From JBEICQ01 sp040383885 (GTDB lineage Bacteria > Bacteroidota > Bacteroidia > UBA4408), in assembly GCA_040383885.1 (NCBI GenBank), contig JBEICQ010000035.1, positions 1-18,481 of the forward strand: a stretch of 18,481 bases of DNA. The letters are read 5' to 3'. The notes beneath the pieces were generated by a model. It saw only the letters and a list, made by a program, of their open reading frames with translations, was not told the origin of the DNA and did not search any database. Shown here piece by piece: positions 1 through 8,218 of the stretch. The translations under genes and the position numbers were made by a program. Numbering within the stretch: the first letter of the stretch is position 1; each line of letters starts with the position of its first letter.

Positions 1-388
1 CGTCGGCCTCACACATGAGGGTATTAAAAATACTGTCAAACTGATGCGTCCAGTAAATTTTTTGTATGCCCGAAATTTCTTTGGCTTCTTCCTTGGTAAA
101 CTTATGCCCTTCCCAGATGGCAATATGTTCACTTGTTTCCTTGATAAAGAGAACTTCCCGGTGACCTTTCCACTGCGTGTCCGGAAACATCAACAAAATG
201 CTTTCTTCCTGATCGATGCCCGTGAGGTATTGCAAATCGGAATTCTGACGAAAACCCATGGAACCGTCTGCATTGGTTGGCATGATGTCGTTGGAATGAA
301 AAACTGCCATGCAATTTTTTTCCAGAAGTTCAGAGAGCCTGCTTCGGTTTTTGATATAAAGGGCCTGGGATAAAGGAGTGTATTTCAT
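1..388 (-). CDS. Xaa-Pro aminopeptidase (M24B), N-terminal part, cut by window edge
   Basis: Reading leftwards from an ATG at 388, the frame stays open for 129 codons to the edge of the window. The translation starts MKYTPLSQALYIKNRSRLSE and continues with the pattern of the AMP_N domain of aminopeptidase P: an early hydrophobic strand followed by FHSNDIMPTNADGS, FRQNSDLQYLTGI, and later LFIKETSEHIAIWEGHKFTKEEA. Family knowledge: these enzymes remove the N-terminal residue from peptides with proline in second position and carry a two-metal pita-bread catalytic domain after this N-terminal domain. That catalytic part lies outside the window, so intactness cannot be judged. The gene follows the glycosyltransferase stop by 15 bp on the same strand, so it is probably the third gene of the wecB-like unit. 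The AMP_N assignment is strong; exact substrate preference is not visible. Confidence 0.88.
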   Translation of the reverse strand, partial: MKYTPLSQALYIKNRSRLSELLEKNCMAVFHSNDIMPTNADGSMGFRQNSDLQYLTGIDQEESILLMFPDTQWKGHREVLFIKETSEHIAIWEGHKFTKEEAKEISGIQKIYWTHQFDSIFNTLMCEAD

Positions 389-403
389 GTTGTGGTAAAG
401 GTA

Positions 404-1546
404 TCAGGATGCCGATAAAATGCCAAGTATTTTGGCGTATGCTTCCGCATGATTTTCTCTGGTGAAATGCTGCAGAGCCAGTTCGTGGTTTTTTCTTTTA
501 CGCAAATAATTTACCGGGGGCAGTGGCTTTGGCATGTCGCTTTCGTGAATCACCATTCCGCAATCGTGTTTCTCTGTAAAATCTGAGAAATCGCCAAGAT
601 TATTGCTGATGAGCACTTGCAAACCTGCAGACAGGTATTCTGCAAATTTAGTGGGTGAAGCCACCCGATTGGTAATGGTTTGTTCCCGCAGGAGAATCCC
701 ATAATCTGCCATGAGCAGCAAGGACCTTACCTTTTCGGCAGAAACCCAGTTTTGAGTAACTCTTGCGGGATATTTTTTAAAAACCCCCAAGTGTTCAGGA
801 GATTGATTTGCCAGTAGCAACACCTTGATGTGTGGGTCTGTATCCATCATTTTCAGCAACCATGCATCCACCTGATCAATCGATTGCCAGTCGGCATTGG
901 AGCCTGAGTAAACCAACAAAACATCGGTGGCAGCATAAGCTGCTTTTTCTCTCCATGCCATGATTTCTTTTTCTGAAGGGAAATTATTCTGGTGGGAAGT
1001 TCCCAGGTTGCAGGGGATGATGCAATGTTGTTGCAAGCGGTAACCAAACTCTTTTTCCCACCAATGGGTGAGCGCTTCCGATACCGCCAGACGAAAATCT
1101 GAGAGGAGTACACACTCTTTTTCAAGCTCCCGGTAATCCTCCCTGATATTGATTAGTTGAGAAAGATATTCTTTGTGCTCTGCCGAGTAGGCGCCCCGGG
1201 CATCAAAAACAACCTTTTTGCATTGTCCTTTTTGTCGCAGACTGAGCGCCAGTTGAGTGGCAAATATGCCTCTGCACCAAAAATTATTTCTTCCTATGAA
1301 CAAGAGGAGAAAACGAAGGGTAAACAAATTGTATTTCCATCTTCGGATGCCGGGAAAAGCTGGTAACACAATGGCATTTGGCAAGGTTTTTTTAATCAGG
1401 GCACGACTCTTAAAAAAACCGCGTAGAGAGAAAAATGCAATTAATCTGATTTTTCCGGAAGGGTGTTGATTGATGTATTTGCAAACATCCAGTACCTGAC
1501 TTAGGTAAACACCGCTGGGCTGATCGCCAAAGGTGAGATATATCAT
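404..1546 (-). CDS. Glycosyltransferase, GT4-like (GT-B fold)
   Basis: A 380-residue cytoplasmic protein from the ATG at 1546. I prefer this start because its ATG shares four bases (ATGA) with the stop of the epimerase gene, typical of translational coupling; a longer frame runs up to 1600 but begins inside the upstream gene. The N-terminus (MIYLTFGDQPSGVYLSQVLD) has the look of a GT-B donor/acceptor domain, FDARGAYSAEHKEY lies near 114-127, and a C-terminal Rossmann half contains VLLVYSGS (209-216), IKVLLLANQSPEHL (240-253) and REQTITNRVASPTKFAEYLS (287-306), which resembles the sugar-nucleotide binding region of capsule/LPS-type GT4 enzymes, with Glu288 and Glu303 as candidate donor contacts. 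Neighbouring a UDP-GlcNAc 2-epimerase suggests transfer of a GlcNAc- or ManNAc-derived sugar to a surface glycan. Donor and acceptor are inferred, not seen. Confidence 0.8.
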   Translation of the reverse strand: MIYLTFGDQPSGVYLSQVLDVCKYINQHPSGKIRLIAFFSLRGFFKSRALIKKTLPNAIVLPAFPGIRRWKYNLFTLRFLLLFIGRNNFWCRGIFATQLALSLRQKGQCKKVVFDARGAYSAEHKEYLSQLINIREDYRELEKECVLLSDFRLAVSEALTHWWEKEFGYRLQQHCIIPCNLGTSHQNNFPSEKEIMAWREKAAYAATDVLLVYSGSNADWQSIDQVDAWLLKMMDTDPHIKVLLLANQSPEHLGVFKKYPARVTQNWVSAEKVRSLLLMADYGILLREQTITNRVASPTKFAEYLSAGLQVLISNNLGDFSDFTEKHDCGMVIHESDMPKPLPPVNYLRKRKNHELALQHFTRENHAEAYAKILGILSAS

Positions 1547-2646
1547 AAGGGTAATGAAGAGATGATATCTATGATGCGGGCAGATGACTGACCGTCCCAA
1601 CCTGCAGGAATTTCTCCTTTTTTATAAATACCCTGACTGATTGCTTCTACCAGTTGATTGACTTTTTGCAGATCAAAAGGGACAAGCGTATTGGAGCCAA
1701 TGTTGCAGGTGATTGGTCGCTCAGTATTTTCCCGAAGGGTGAGGCAGGGGATTTTTAAAAATGTAGTTTCTTCCTGAATACCGCCACTATCGGTAATTAC
1801 AAATGCTGCATTTGAAACCAGTTGTTGAAATGCAAAATAATCAAGCGGTCCGGTGGTAATCAAGCCCGGAATCCCGGAAAATTCCTCATACAGTCCGGCT
1901 TGTTCCAGGTTTTTTACGGTGCGGGGATGGATAGGGAATACCAGTTGGTATTTTTTTGTAACCTGAAGGATGAGTTCCATCAGTTTTTGTAACCCTTCCT
2001 TGCTGTCAACTGTTGCAGGTCTGTGCATGGTCATCAAAACAAATGTGTTTTTGTTCAATCCCATTTTTTCCATGCTCCCTGCTGCCTCAATTTTATGCTG
2101 AAAAGCCACGAGGGTATCAATCATGGTATTTCCGACCATGAAAATATTTTTTTCTGATTTCCCTTCTTTCAGAAGATTTTCTTTTCCGGAAGGCTCGGTC
2201 ACAAAAAAATAGCGGGTGAGCGCATCGGTTAAAATCCTGTTGTGCTCTTCGGGCATGGTGTCATCAAAACTGCGCAAGCCGCTTTCGATATGGGCAAGCG
2301 GAATATTGCATTTATTTGCCACAAGTGCACCTGCAAAAGTAGAATTCACATCCCCCACAACTACCAACAATTGGGGTGTAAACTCAGTGAGCAGGAGTTG
2401 TTCGAGTTTTACCATCATGTCGCACATCTGAGCAACAACAGAATTCCCGTTTGCATGCAGGAAATAATCGGGTACCAATCCAAATTGCTCAAAAAACACA
2501 TCAGCCATGTTGTGGTCGTAGTGTTGTCCGGTATGCACAATACGCAAATCGATTCCTCGGGTTTGTGCGTGTTTTTTCAGTTGCGTTACCTTGATAAAGT
2601 TGGGTCGCGTGCCAATGACTACCAGGATGCGTTTTGCTGCTGACAT
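1543..2646 (-). CDS. wecB: UDP-N-acetylglucosamine 2-epimerase (non-hydrolysing)
   Basis: A 367-residue enzyme interconverting UDP-GlcNAc and UDP-ManNAc for surface polysaccharide synthesis. Family motifs are in order: IGTRPNFIKV (11-20), HTGQHYD (38-44), VVGDVNST (96-103), HIESGLRSFDDTMPEEHNR (119-137), MVGNTMIDT (170-178), MTMHRP (205-210), PIHPRT (238-243), DSGGIQEE (286-293) and the substrate-binding RENTERP (305-311). Length matches the usual 360-380. I chose the ATG at 2646 because a TTG-initiated extension to 2697 would begin upstream of the predicted transcription start, given the -7 box at 2692-2685. First gene of a unit with the glycosyltransferase (4-base overlap) and the aminopeptidase. 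No wecC-like dehydrogenase lies alongside in this window, so the fate of the ManNAc product is unknown. The symbol refers to the family. Confidence 0.95.
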   Translation of the reverse strand: MSAAKRILVVIGTRPNFIKVTQLKKHAQTRGIDLRIVHTGQHYDHNMADVFFEQFGLVPDYFLHANGNSVVAQMCDMMVKLEQLLLTEFTPQLLVVVGDVNSTFAGALVANKCNIPLAHIESGLRSFDDTMPEEHNRILTDALTRYFFVTEPSGKENLLKEGKSEKNIFMVGNTMIDTLVAFQHKIEAAGSMEKMGLNKNTFVLMTMHRPATVDSKEGLQKLMELILQVTKKYQLVFPIHPRTVKNLEQAGLYEEFSGIPGLITTGPLDYFAFQQLVSNAAFVITDSGGIQEETTFLKIPCLTLRENTERPITCNIGSNTLVPFDLQKVNQLVEAISQGIYKKGEIPAGWDGQSSARIIDIISSLPL

Positions 2647-2684
2647 AATAATTTGCGGAGAAAACTCTTTCTGTTTACCGGTCT

Positions 2685-2713
2685 CAAAGGTAACCAAATG
2701 GTTTCAGAGCAAA
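2685..2713 (-). promoter_or_regulatory. Bacteroidetes-type promoter for the wecB-like unit
   Basis: On the minus strand TACCTTTG (2692-2685) matches the TAnnTTTG -7 consensus of Bacteroidetes, and TTTG at 2713-2710 could serve as the -33 element with a 17-bp spacer, slightly shorter than the usual 19-21. The predicted leader to the ATG at 2646 is about 30 nt. Prediction from consensus only. Confidence 0.55.
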
Positions 2714-2936
2714 AGGCAATTCAAAACTCATGTAAAATTTGGCTTTTGGCCATTTCATCCTTCCCCAAATTTTCAATCAATCGCCTTTCGTTTCAAGCAG
2801 CATGAAAGACAGGGCAGCTTGTTTTTCTTCTGAGGTGTTTTCAGATGTTTGTTTTGCTAAGGATAGGCTGCGCGACAGAGAAATTTTTCATTCATCATTT
2901 TCTGCTCCTGTTCAACAACAATTCGCGAGTAAAGGC

Positions 2937-2967
2937 ATTGAAAAATTGAATCAGATGTTTACATTTG
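2937..2967 (+). promoter_or_regulatory. Bacteroidetes-type promoter for comM
   Basis: ATTG (2937-2940), a 19-bp spacer, then TACATTTG (2960-2967): a full match to the -7 consensus and three of four bases of the -33 TTTG, at the preferred spacing. Transcription would begin near 2974, about 26 nt before the ATG at 3000. Confidence 0.65.
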
Positions 2968-2999
2968 TCTTGAATTTATTTTGATAAAAAATCTACATT

Positions 3000-4541
3000 A
3001 TGCTTGTAAAAGTTTTTGGCAGCGCCGTATACGGCGTAAATGCCACCACCATTACGGTGGAAGTCAATCTCGAGACCGGTCTCAAATTTTTTCTTGTAGG
3101 ATTGCCCGATAATGCGGTAAAAGAGAGTCAGCTCAGGGTGCGTGCTGCCATCAAAAATATTGGGATGCGATTTCCGGGGAAGCGTATCACCGTGAATATG
3201 GCACCAGCCGATATCCGAAAAGAAGGTTCTGCTTATGACTTGCCTATTGCCATGGGTATTCTTGCGGGCTCCGGACAAGTGAGTGCCGAAAAGTTACCGC
3301 GTTATTTATTGATGGGAGAACTTTCTCTCGACGGGAAGCTTCAGTCTATCAGGGGTGCCTTGCCCATTGCCCTACAGGCGCGCAATGAAGGATTTTCAGG
3401 GATGGTTCTTCCCCGCGCCAATGCCCGCGAAGCTGCGATGGTCGCAGATTTTGAGGTGATTGGGGCAGATACCCTCGAGGAGGTCATGCACTTTTTTAAT
3501 GACACACCTGATGCACCCAAAGCGGTTGTTGTGCAGGTACAGGAAGAATTTCAACGCATGCAGCAAGCAGGTTCCGAAGATTTTGCGGATGTGAAAGGAC
3601 AAGAAAATATCAAGCGGGTAATGGAGATTGCAGCAGCTGGCGGACATAATGTAATTCTCATCGGTCCTCCGGGAGCAGGTAAAACCATGTTGGCGAGAAG
3701 ATTACCTACCATTCTTCCTGATTTAACGGTAGAGGAAGCATTGGAAACAACCAAGATTCATAGTGTGGCCGGAAGACTTGGCAAGGGCCGTTCGCTGCTC
3801 ACCCGAAGGCCATTCAGAAGTCCGCACCATACGGTGAGCGATGTGGCTTTGGTAGGAGGTGGCCAATTTCCTCAGCCCGGAGAGATTTCTCTCGCACACA
3901 ATGGTGTTTTGTTTTTGGATGAGTTGCCGGAATTTAAACGCACAGTGCTTGAGGTTATGCGACAACCACTCGAAGACCGCGTAGTCACCATCTCGAGGGC
4001 AAGATTTTCTGTAGAATATCCGGCCAGCTTTATGCTGGTTGCCTCAATGAATCCTTGTCCCTGCGGCTTTTATAATCATCCCGAAAAAGATTGTGTTTGT
4101 CCCCCCGGTACGGTACAAAAATACCTCAATCGTATTTCGGGTCCTTTGTTAGACAGGATTGATCTGCATGTAGAAGTTACCCCGGTTACTTTTGGTGAAT
4201 TAAGCAGGGCTTCAACCGGGGAGAGTTCAGACATCATTCGTAGCAGGGTGATGTCTGCCAGGGTTATTCAGCAGGAACGATTCAGCAAGTTGCAGGGCGT
4301 GCACAGCAATGCGCAGATGGCGCCGCAAACCTTGCAGCAATACTGTCTGCTCAATGAAACCTGCAAATCATTGCTTTCGCAGGCAATGGAGCGACTGGGT
4401 TTATCGGCAAGGGCATACGACAGAATCATCAAAGTTTCGCGCACCATTGCCGACCTTGAAGGCTCAGCGGGCATTGCGCCCCACCATGTAGCAGAAGCCA
4501 TTCAGTACAGAAGCCTCGACAGAGAAAATTGGGCGGGATAA
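3000..4541 (+). CDS. comM: YifB/ComM family Mg-chelatase-like AAA+ ATPase
   Basis: A 513-residue cytoplasmic ATPase of typical family length. Domain order: an N-terminal Lon-protease-like ChlI domain (about 20-140, including PADIRKEGSAYDLPIA), an AAA+ domain with Walker A GPPGAGKT (222-229) and Walker B VLFLDELPEF (303-312), sensor-like VASMNPCPCG (347-356), a conserved cysteine cluster CPCG...CVCPPG (353-370), LLDRIDLHVEV (383-393), and a C-terminal Mg_chelatase_C helical domain ending SAGIAPHHVAEAIQYRSLDR. Family knowledge: ComM is a hexameric helicase that promotes branch migration during integration of DNA in natural transformation; homologues are also kept in bacteria not known to be competent, so competence here is inference. 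Single-gene transcription unit with its own promoter and no Shine-Dalgarno. The similarity to Mg-chelatase does not imply chlorophyll metabolism. Confidence 0.96.
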   Translation: MLVKVFGSAVYGVNATTITVEVNLETGLKFFLVGLPDNAVKESQLRVRAAIKNIGMRFPGKRITVNMAPADIRKEGSAYDLPIAMGILAGSGQVSAEKLPRYLLMGELSLDGKLQSIRGALPIALQARNEGFSGMVLPRANAREAAMVADFEVIGADTLEEVMHFFNDTPDAPKAVVVQVQEEFQRMQQAGSEDFADVKGQENIKRVMEIAAAGGHNVILIGPPGAGKTMLARRLPTILPDLTVEEALETTKIHSVAGRLGKGRSLLTRRPFRSPHHTVSDVALVGGGQFPQPGEISLAHNGVLFLDELPEFKRTVLEVMRQPLEDRVVTISRARFSVEYPASFMLVASMNPCPCGFYNHPEKDCVCPPGTVQKYLNRISGPLLDRIDLHVEVTPVTFGELSRASTGESSDIIRSRVMSARVIQQERFSKLQGVHSNAQMAPQTLQQYCLLNETCKSLLSQAMERLGLSARAYDRIIKVSRTIADLEGSAGIAPHHVAEAIQYRSLDRENWAG

Positions 4542-4809
4542 ATACAAGCAGCGATTCCGGAAAGACAGCAAAATGATATCCGGTGCAACTCATTAATTCA
4601 TTACTCCGATGTAAGGAGATATTTTCTATAGATTAAAAGATTTGCCCACTTAAAGCATTACCTGAACCGGGATTCTGACAAATTTGCCACAGAAAAAATA
4701 TTCAGTTTGTAGAATAGGACAGAGATCAGATTGGGAGATTACAAACGAAACTTGCAATTTTTATTTTAGATACATCAAAGATTGTGATGCTAAAATCAAA
4801 CTCCGGAAA
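4542..4809. other. Convergent intergenic spacer with imperfect hairpin
   Basis: The spacer lies between the ends of comM (plus) and the beta-barrel gene (minus). The only structure I see is an imperfect inverted repeat at 4764-4795: TTTTAG and CATC on the left pair with GATG and CTAAAA on the right, with a three-base bulge (ATA) on the left and a nine-base loop. No T-run flanks it on either strand, so it is not a classical intrinsic terminator. The open frames reading rightwards here are not gene-like. Confidence 0.4.
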
Positions 4810-5874
4810 CTATGGCGAAACCAGGTTGATGGAAATCTGTCCGTACCAGGTATTGCTGAGTTTGTTTTCGCTCAGGTATGGAATTTCTTTTCCGAACGAA
4901 CTTCTGTAAAAATCGCCTTCATCAAGCTGGTAACGGAAGTTGATGCGATAGCCTGCTTGTAAAGAAATCCAGATGAATTTATAAAGAGAAAAATCATACA
5001 TCACCCTTGGTCGAAGCTCGGCGCGCCTGAGTTCAATGTTGCGGTTTATTAATCCGGGATGGGCTTGCACAAGGTTGTTGAGGCGATAGGAGCTGCCTTC
5101 CAGCTCAAATCCTGCAAAGAGCATGTTGCGCGCATTAACCGTATAGCGAAAGTGTGCACGCACCGGCAGCAATGCCTCAATGCCCCATTTTTTTCCGGGA
5201 GAGGTATAGTTGTATAATACTACCGGTACATAAATTAATTCCCCTCCGCGGTATGCCCTCGAGAGACCAATGCCCGCCATGAGCCTGTCGTGATATTTTC
5301 TTCCAAGGATAAATGAGGCCGAAATTTTTGCCTGAGTCAGGGAGGGAACATCCTTTAGGGAGAGATCGCCATTGAATTCTGCCATGCCCTGGATGATAGA
5401 AAAATATTTTTCATTGAAAGGTTTGAATACAGTGGCATTGAAACCGTAACTACGCAAACCATTTTGCATCAGGCTCTGATGCAATGGATGTTGCCGTGCA
5501 CCCCCTCCGAAGGTGTATTTATTTTCGAGGTAATTGATGCCCAGGTTTAGTAGCCACCGTACATTGGATATCACCGGAAAATTTGCGGAAAACCTCATTC
5601 CATGATTGTTTGTGATGGCTGCCTTCTCAGAAGAAAATTGCTCAAGCGCACCTGCGTTCAAGGAGTTACTTCCCTGAAAATCATATGCCAGAGTAATGAG
5701 GCGCGATGGGCTGATGCCAAGTACTTTTGAGGTACAATAGCGCTTGGTGGGGGCTTCTACCACATCAGCATACTTACTAAAATCTTCCTCGGGCGGAATG
5801 AGCAATGAATCGGGTTGGGCGAGTGCGCCTTTTGCAAGCAGCAAGAGGCAAACAATGGCAGTTTGTATGCGCAT
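4810..5874 (-). CDS. Outer-membrane beta-barrel protein (DUF6268-like)
   Basis: A 354-residue protein with a Sec signal peptide (MRIQTAIVCLLLLAKGALA, likely cut after residue 19). The mature part is rich in alternating aromatic/polar strands, for example RWLLNLGINYL, FNATVFKPFNEKYFSIIQGMAEF, RMLAGIGL-type turns and KWGIEALLPVRAHFRYTVNA, ending in WYGQISINLV, as expected for a monomeric outer-membrane barrel of 10-14 strands. It resembles the DUF6268 barrels of Bacteroidota, but that name rests on memory of the pattern and should be tested by profile search. The start lies two bases after the DUF2147 stop, so the two are almost certainly co-transcribed and probably co-translated. Substrate or role unknown. 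Confidence 0.75.
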   Translation of the reverse strand: MRIQTAIVCLLLLAKGALAQPDSLLIPPEEDFSKYADVVEAPTKRYCTSKVLGISPSRLITLAYDFQGSNSLNAGALEQFSSEKAAITNNHGMRFSANFPVISNVRWLLNLGINYLENKYTFGGGARQHPLHQSLMQNGLRSYGFNATVFKPFNEKYFSIIQGMAEFNGDLSLKDVPSLTQAKISASFILGRKYHDRLMAGIGLSRAYRGGELIYVPVVLYNYTSPGKKWGIEALLPVRAHFRYTVNARNMLFAGFELEGSSYRLNNLVQAHPGLINRNIELRRAELRPRVMYDFSLYKFIWISLQAGYRINFRYQLDEGDFYRSSFGKEIPYLSENKLSNTWYGQISINLVSP

Positions 5875-5876
5875 GT

Positions 5877-6344
5877 TTATTTGTTTTTAAGCAATACCCG
5901 TTTCCAGGTGTCGGTTCTTCCAAAAAGCGATACCCCAATAAATCCCCTTACTTCGAGGGTGTTGTCGTCAACCAGCTCTACCGTACAGTTATAGGTACTG
6001 CCGTTTTCGGGATCATAAATGGTTCCTTCTTCATATTTTCCTGAGCCTTTTTCCACAAACCCGGTCATGTTCATAAAGCCGAGCAGAGGCACTTGTCGTT
6101 TGGTTTCGTCGGGATTATTTTTGTCAATCTTGGGTGTTCCGTCAGGATATTTAGGTTCTTTCAGCCACACGATACGCCCGCCGAATTTTTGACCGTACTG
6201 GAAAATTTTTACCCTGGCTTTTCCACTGCCTACCTCCCATACACCCAGAATTTTACTTTCCGGGATGTTTTCACCAGCCTTCCCTGTCAACAGCAGAAAG
6301 GAACAAAAGAGAAAAATAGAAACAAATGTGTAGGTTTTCATCAT
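5877..6344 (-). CDS. DUF2147 family exported protein
   Basis: A 155-residue protein beginning MMKTYTFVSIFLFCSFLLLT, a signal peptide with likely cleavage near residue 24-27. The mature region shows the DUF2147 pattern: ILGVWEVGSGKARVKIFQYG (about 33-52), a loop with KYPDGTPKIDKNNPDETKR, LLGFMNMTGF, then IYDPENGSTYNCTVELVDDNTLEVRGFIGVSLFGRTDTWKRV. Family knowledge: small periplasmic beta-rich proteins, about 120-160 residues, found widely in Gram-negative bacteria, function not established. Two adjacent ATGs (6344, 6341) could each be used; the difference is one residue. It is the first gene of a two-gene unit with the outer-membrane barrel protein, which suggests a shared envelope task. Confidence 0.9.
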   Translation of the reverse strand: MMKTYTFVSIFLFCSFLLLTGKAGENIPESKILGVWEVGSGKARVKIFQYGQKFGGRIVWLKEPKYPDGTPKIDKNNPDETKRQVPLLGFMNMTGFVEKGSGKYEEGTIYDPENGSTYNCTVELVDDNTLEVRGFIGVSLFGRTDTWKRVLLKNK

Positions 6345-6361
6345 GTGTGATATGTCTGTTT

Positions 6362-6369
6362 CAAAAATA
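6362..6369 (-). promoter_or_regulatory. -7 element for the DUF2147/beta-barrel unit
   Basis: TATTTTTG on the minus strand (6369-6362) matches TAnnTTTG and lies 17 nt upstream of the ATG at 6344. No convincing -33 element is seen at 19-21 bp. Confidence 0.45.
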
Positions 6370-6543
6370 TGGAATTTCCGATGTCAATGCTTTCAGTAAG
6401 GTTTCTTGAGCCTTCTTTTTCAAAAGAAATTCCTTTTGTTGTCCCCTCTGTTAGGCGTCATACATACACAAAGAAAATAAGCAATAAGCTAATATCATCT
6501 TTCTTTTACAGGATTTTTCAAGTCGGCTAAGTCCTATTTTTTT

Positions 6544-6551
6544 TACCTTTG
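6544..6551 (+). promoter_or_regulatory. -7 element for pyrG
   Basis: TACCTTTG (6544-6551) is an exact -7 consensus 13 nt before the pyrG ATG, implying a leader of only about 7 nt. A -33 element is not evident (a T-rich stretch lies at 6514-6519). Such a short leader leaves no room for the leader attenuation known for Gram-positive pyrG, so control here is probably at enzyme level or by another mechanism. Confidence 0.55.
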
Positions 6552-6564
6552 CCAACAATTATTC

Positions 6565-8211
6565 ATGTCGGTTACCCGCTACATATTTGTCACCGGAGGC
6601 GTAACCTCCTCACTGGGTAAAGGCATCATCTCTGCATCCCTCGCCAAGCTTTTGCAGGCAAGAGGATACCGCGTTACCATACAAAAGCTCGATCCCTACA
6701 TCAACATTGATCCAGGCACGCTTAATCCCTATGAACACGGAGAATGTTATGTGACCGAAGACGGTGCTGAAACGGATCTTGATTTGGGGCATTACGAGCG
6801 TTTTTTGAATGTATCCACTTCCCAGGCCAATAACATCACCACGGGGAGGATTTACCAAAGCGTGATTGAAAAAGAAAGACAGGGGATTTTCCTTGGCAAA
6901 ACAGTACAGGTCATTCCCCATATCACTGATGAAATCAAATTCCGCATCCGTTTGCTTGCCAAAGAGGGTGATTATGACTTTGTGATCACTGAGATCGGTG
7001 GAACCGTTGGTGATATTGAATCACTTCCTTTTGTTGAAGCCGTGAGGCAGATGAAATGGGAGTTGGGCAACCAGGCAGTGGTGATTCACCTTACGCTTTT
7101 ACCCTTTCTCGCAGCAGCAGGAGAGCTCAAGACCAAGCCTACCCAGCATTCGGTAAAGATGTTGCTGGAGTACGGTGTGCAGCCCGATGTACTGGTATGC
7201 CGCACCGAACATCATTTGAATGACGAGATCCGACGAAAAATAGCCTTGTTCTGCAATGTGAGTGCGGAGGCAGTCATTGAATCTATTGATGCCAGCAGCA
7301 TTTATGATGTGCCCCTGATCATGCGCGAAGAGGAACTCGATGTGGTGGTGCTTAAAAAAATGGCCCTGCCGGTAAAAAACAGGCCCGAGTTGAAGGAGTG
7401 GGAGCAGTTTATTGCCCGTCTGCACAACCCATCTTCCACCGTACATATTGGTTTGGTTGGTAAGTACATAGAACTTAAGGACGCCTACAAATCTATCGTA
7501 GAGGCATTTATTCATGCAGGCGTGCACAACCATGTGAAGGTGGAATTGCACTGGATTCATAGTGAAGAAATCAACGCCCGCAACGCAGCTTCCAAGCTCA
7601 GGCATTTGCAGGGGGTGCTTGTGGCTCCCGGATTCGGTAACCGCGGAATCGACGGCAAGATCGAAGCCATTCGCGTAGCCCGCGAGTTGCAGATTCCTTT
7701 TCTCGGGATTTGTTTGGGCATGCAATGTGCAGTCATCGAGTTTGCACGCAATGTGATGGGTCTACAAAAGGCTCACTCCATCGAAATGGATGCCACTACT
7801 CCTCATCCGGTGATTGATTTGATGGAGGAGCAGAAAAAAATAAAAAACAAAGGAGGAACCATGCGTCTCGGGGCTTATCCCTGCAGCATCTCCAAGCCTT
7901 CCCTTGCATACAATGTTTATCGCAATGAAGTTATCAAGGAGAGACATCGCCACAGGTATGAGTTCAACAACCATTACCTGCAGGATTTTGAGCGTGCAGG
8001 AATGATGGCCACAGGATTAAATCCTGACCAGGGATTGGTGGAGATCATGGAAATACCGGCGCATCCTTTTTTTGTTGGTGTTCAGTTTCACCCCGAATAC
8101 AAGAGTACCGTGGAGCGTCCGCATCCGCTTTTTATCGGTTTTGTAAAAGCCGCCATGAGCCATGCAGCCGCAGGAGTTTCTTCCAAGGGAAACACCCACA
8201 ACAACAATTGA
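6565..8211 (+). CDS. pyrG: CTP synthase (glutamine-hydrolysing)
   Basis: A 548-residue enzyme, normal length, making CTP from UTP, ATP and glutamine, the last step of de novo pyrimidine nucleotide synthesis. The N-terminal synthase domain has the P-loop GGVTSSLGKG (11-20), KLDPYINIDPGTLNPYEHGE (41-60), EDGAETDLDLGHYERF (65-80), ITEIGGTVGDIES (141-153) and KPTQHSVK (191-198). The C-terminal class I glutamine amidotransferase domain has the oxyanion region APGFGNRG (354-361), nucleophile Cys383 in GICLGMQ and catalytic His509/Glu511 in QFHPEY. The tail after about residue 535 (AAGVSSKGNTHNNN) is polar and probably disordered. The gene is alone on its strand here, with a short leader and a convergent hydrolase gene 7 bp beyond the stop. 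All catalytic residues are present. Confidence 0.99.
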   Translation: MSVTRYIFVTGGVTSSLGKGIISASLAKLLQARGYRVTIQKLDPYINIDPGTLNPYEHGECYVTEDGAETDLDLGHYERFLNVSTSQANNITTGRIYQSVIEKERQGIFLGKTVQVIPHITDEIKFRIRLLAKEGDYDFVITEIGGTVGDIESLPFVEAVRQMKWELGNQAVVIHLTLLPFLAAAGELKTKPTQHSVKMLLEYGVQPDVLVCRTEHHLNDEIRRKIALFCNVSAEAVIESIDASSIYDVPLIMREEELDVVVLKKMALPVKNRPELKEWEQFIARLHNPSSTVHIGLVGKYIELKDAYKSIVEAFIHAGVHNHVKVELHWIHSEEINARNAASKLRHLQGVLVAPGFGNRGIDGKIEAIRVARELQIPFLGICLGMQCAVIEFARNVMGLQKAHSIEMDATTPHPVIDLMEEQKKIKNKGGTMRLGAYPCSISKPSLAYNVYRNEVIKERHRHRYEFNNHYLQDFERAGMMATGLNPDQGLVEIMEIPAHPFFVGVQFHPEYKSTVERPHPLFIGFVKAAMSHAAAGVSSKGNTHNNN

Positions 8212-8218
8212 GTTTGAA

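Larger units (their letters stand above)
2647..2999. other. Divergent intergenic spacer, 353 bp
   Basis: This spacer separates the leftward epimerase unit from the rightward comM gene. A promoter-like pair is visible near each end (listed separately). The middle, roughly 2714-2936, is AT-rich; short open frames exist there on both strands, but I see no convincing gene, hairpin terminator, tRNA or repeat in it. Confidence 0.6.

Noticed and set aside
2647..2697. TTG-initiated N-terminal extension of the epimerase (17 extra residues)
   Set aside because: The predicted -7 box at 2692-2685 lies inside it, and the family normally begins close to KRILVVIGTRP.
3000..4541. Magnesium chelatase subunit for chlorophyll or cobalamin synthesis
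   Set aside because: Length, the N-terminal Lon-like domain and the CPCG...CVC cluster place it in the YifB/ComM group, and no chelatase partners are present.
7099..7725. Long open frame of 208 codons on the minus strand inside pyrG
   Set aside because: It lies fully within a highly conserved pyrG in the opposite direction, has no recognisable domain and no promoter; a coding shadow.
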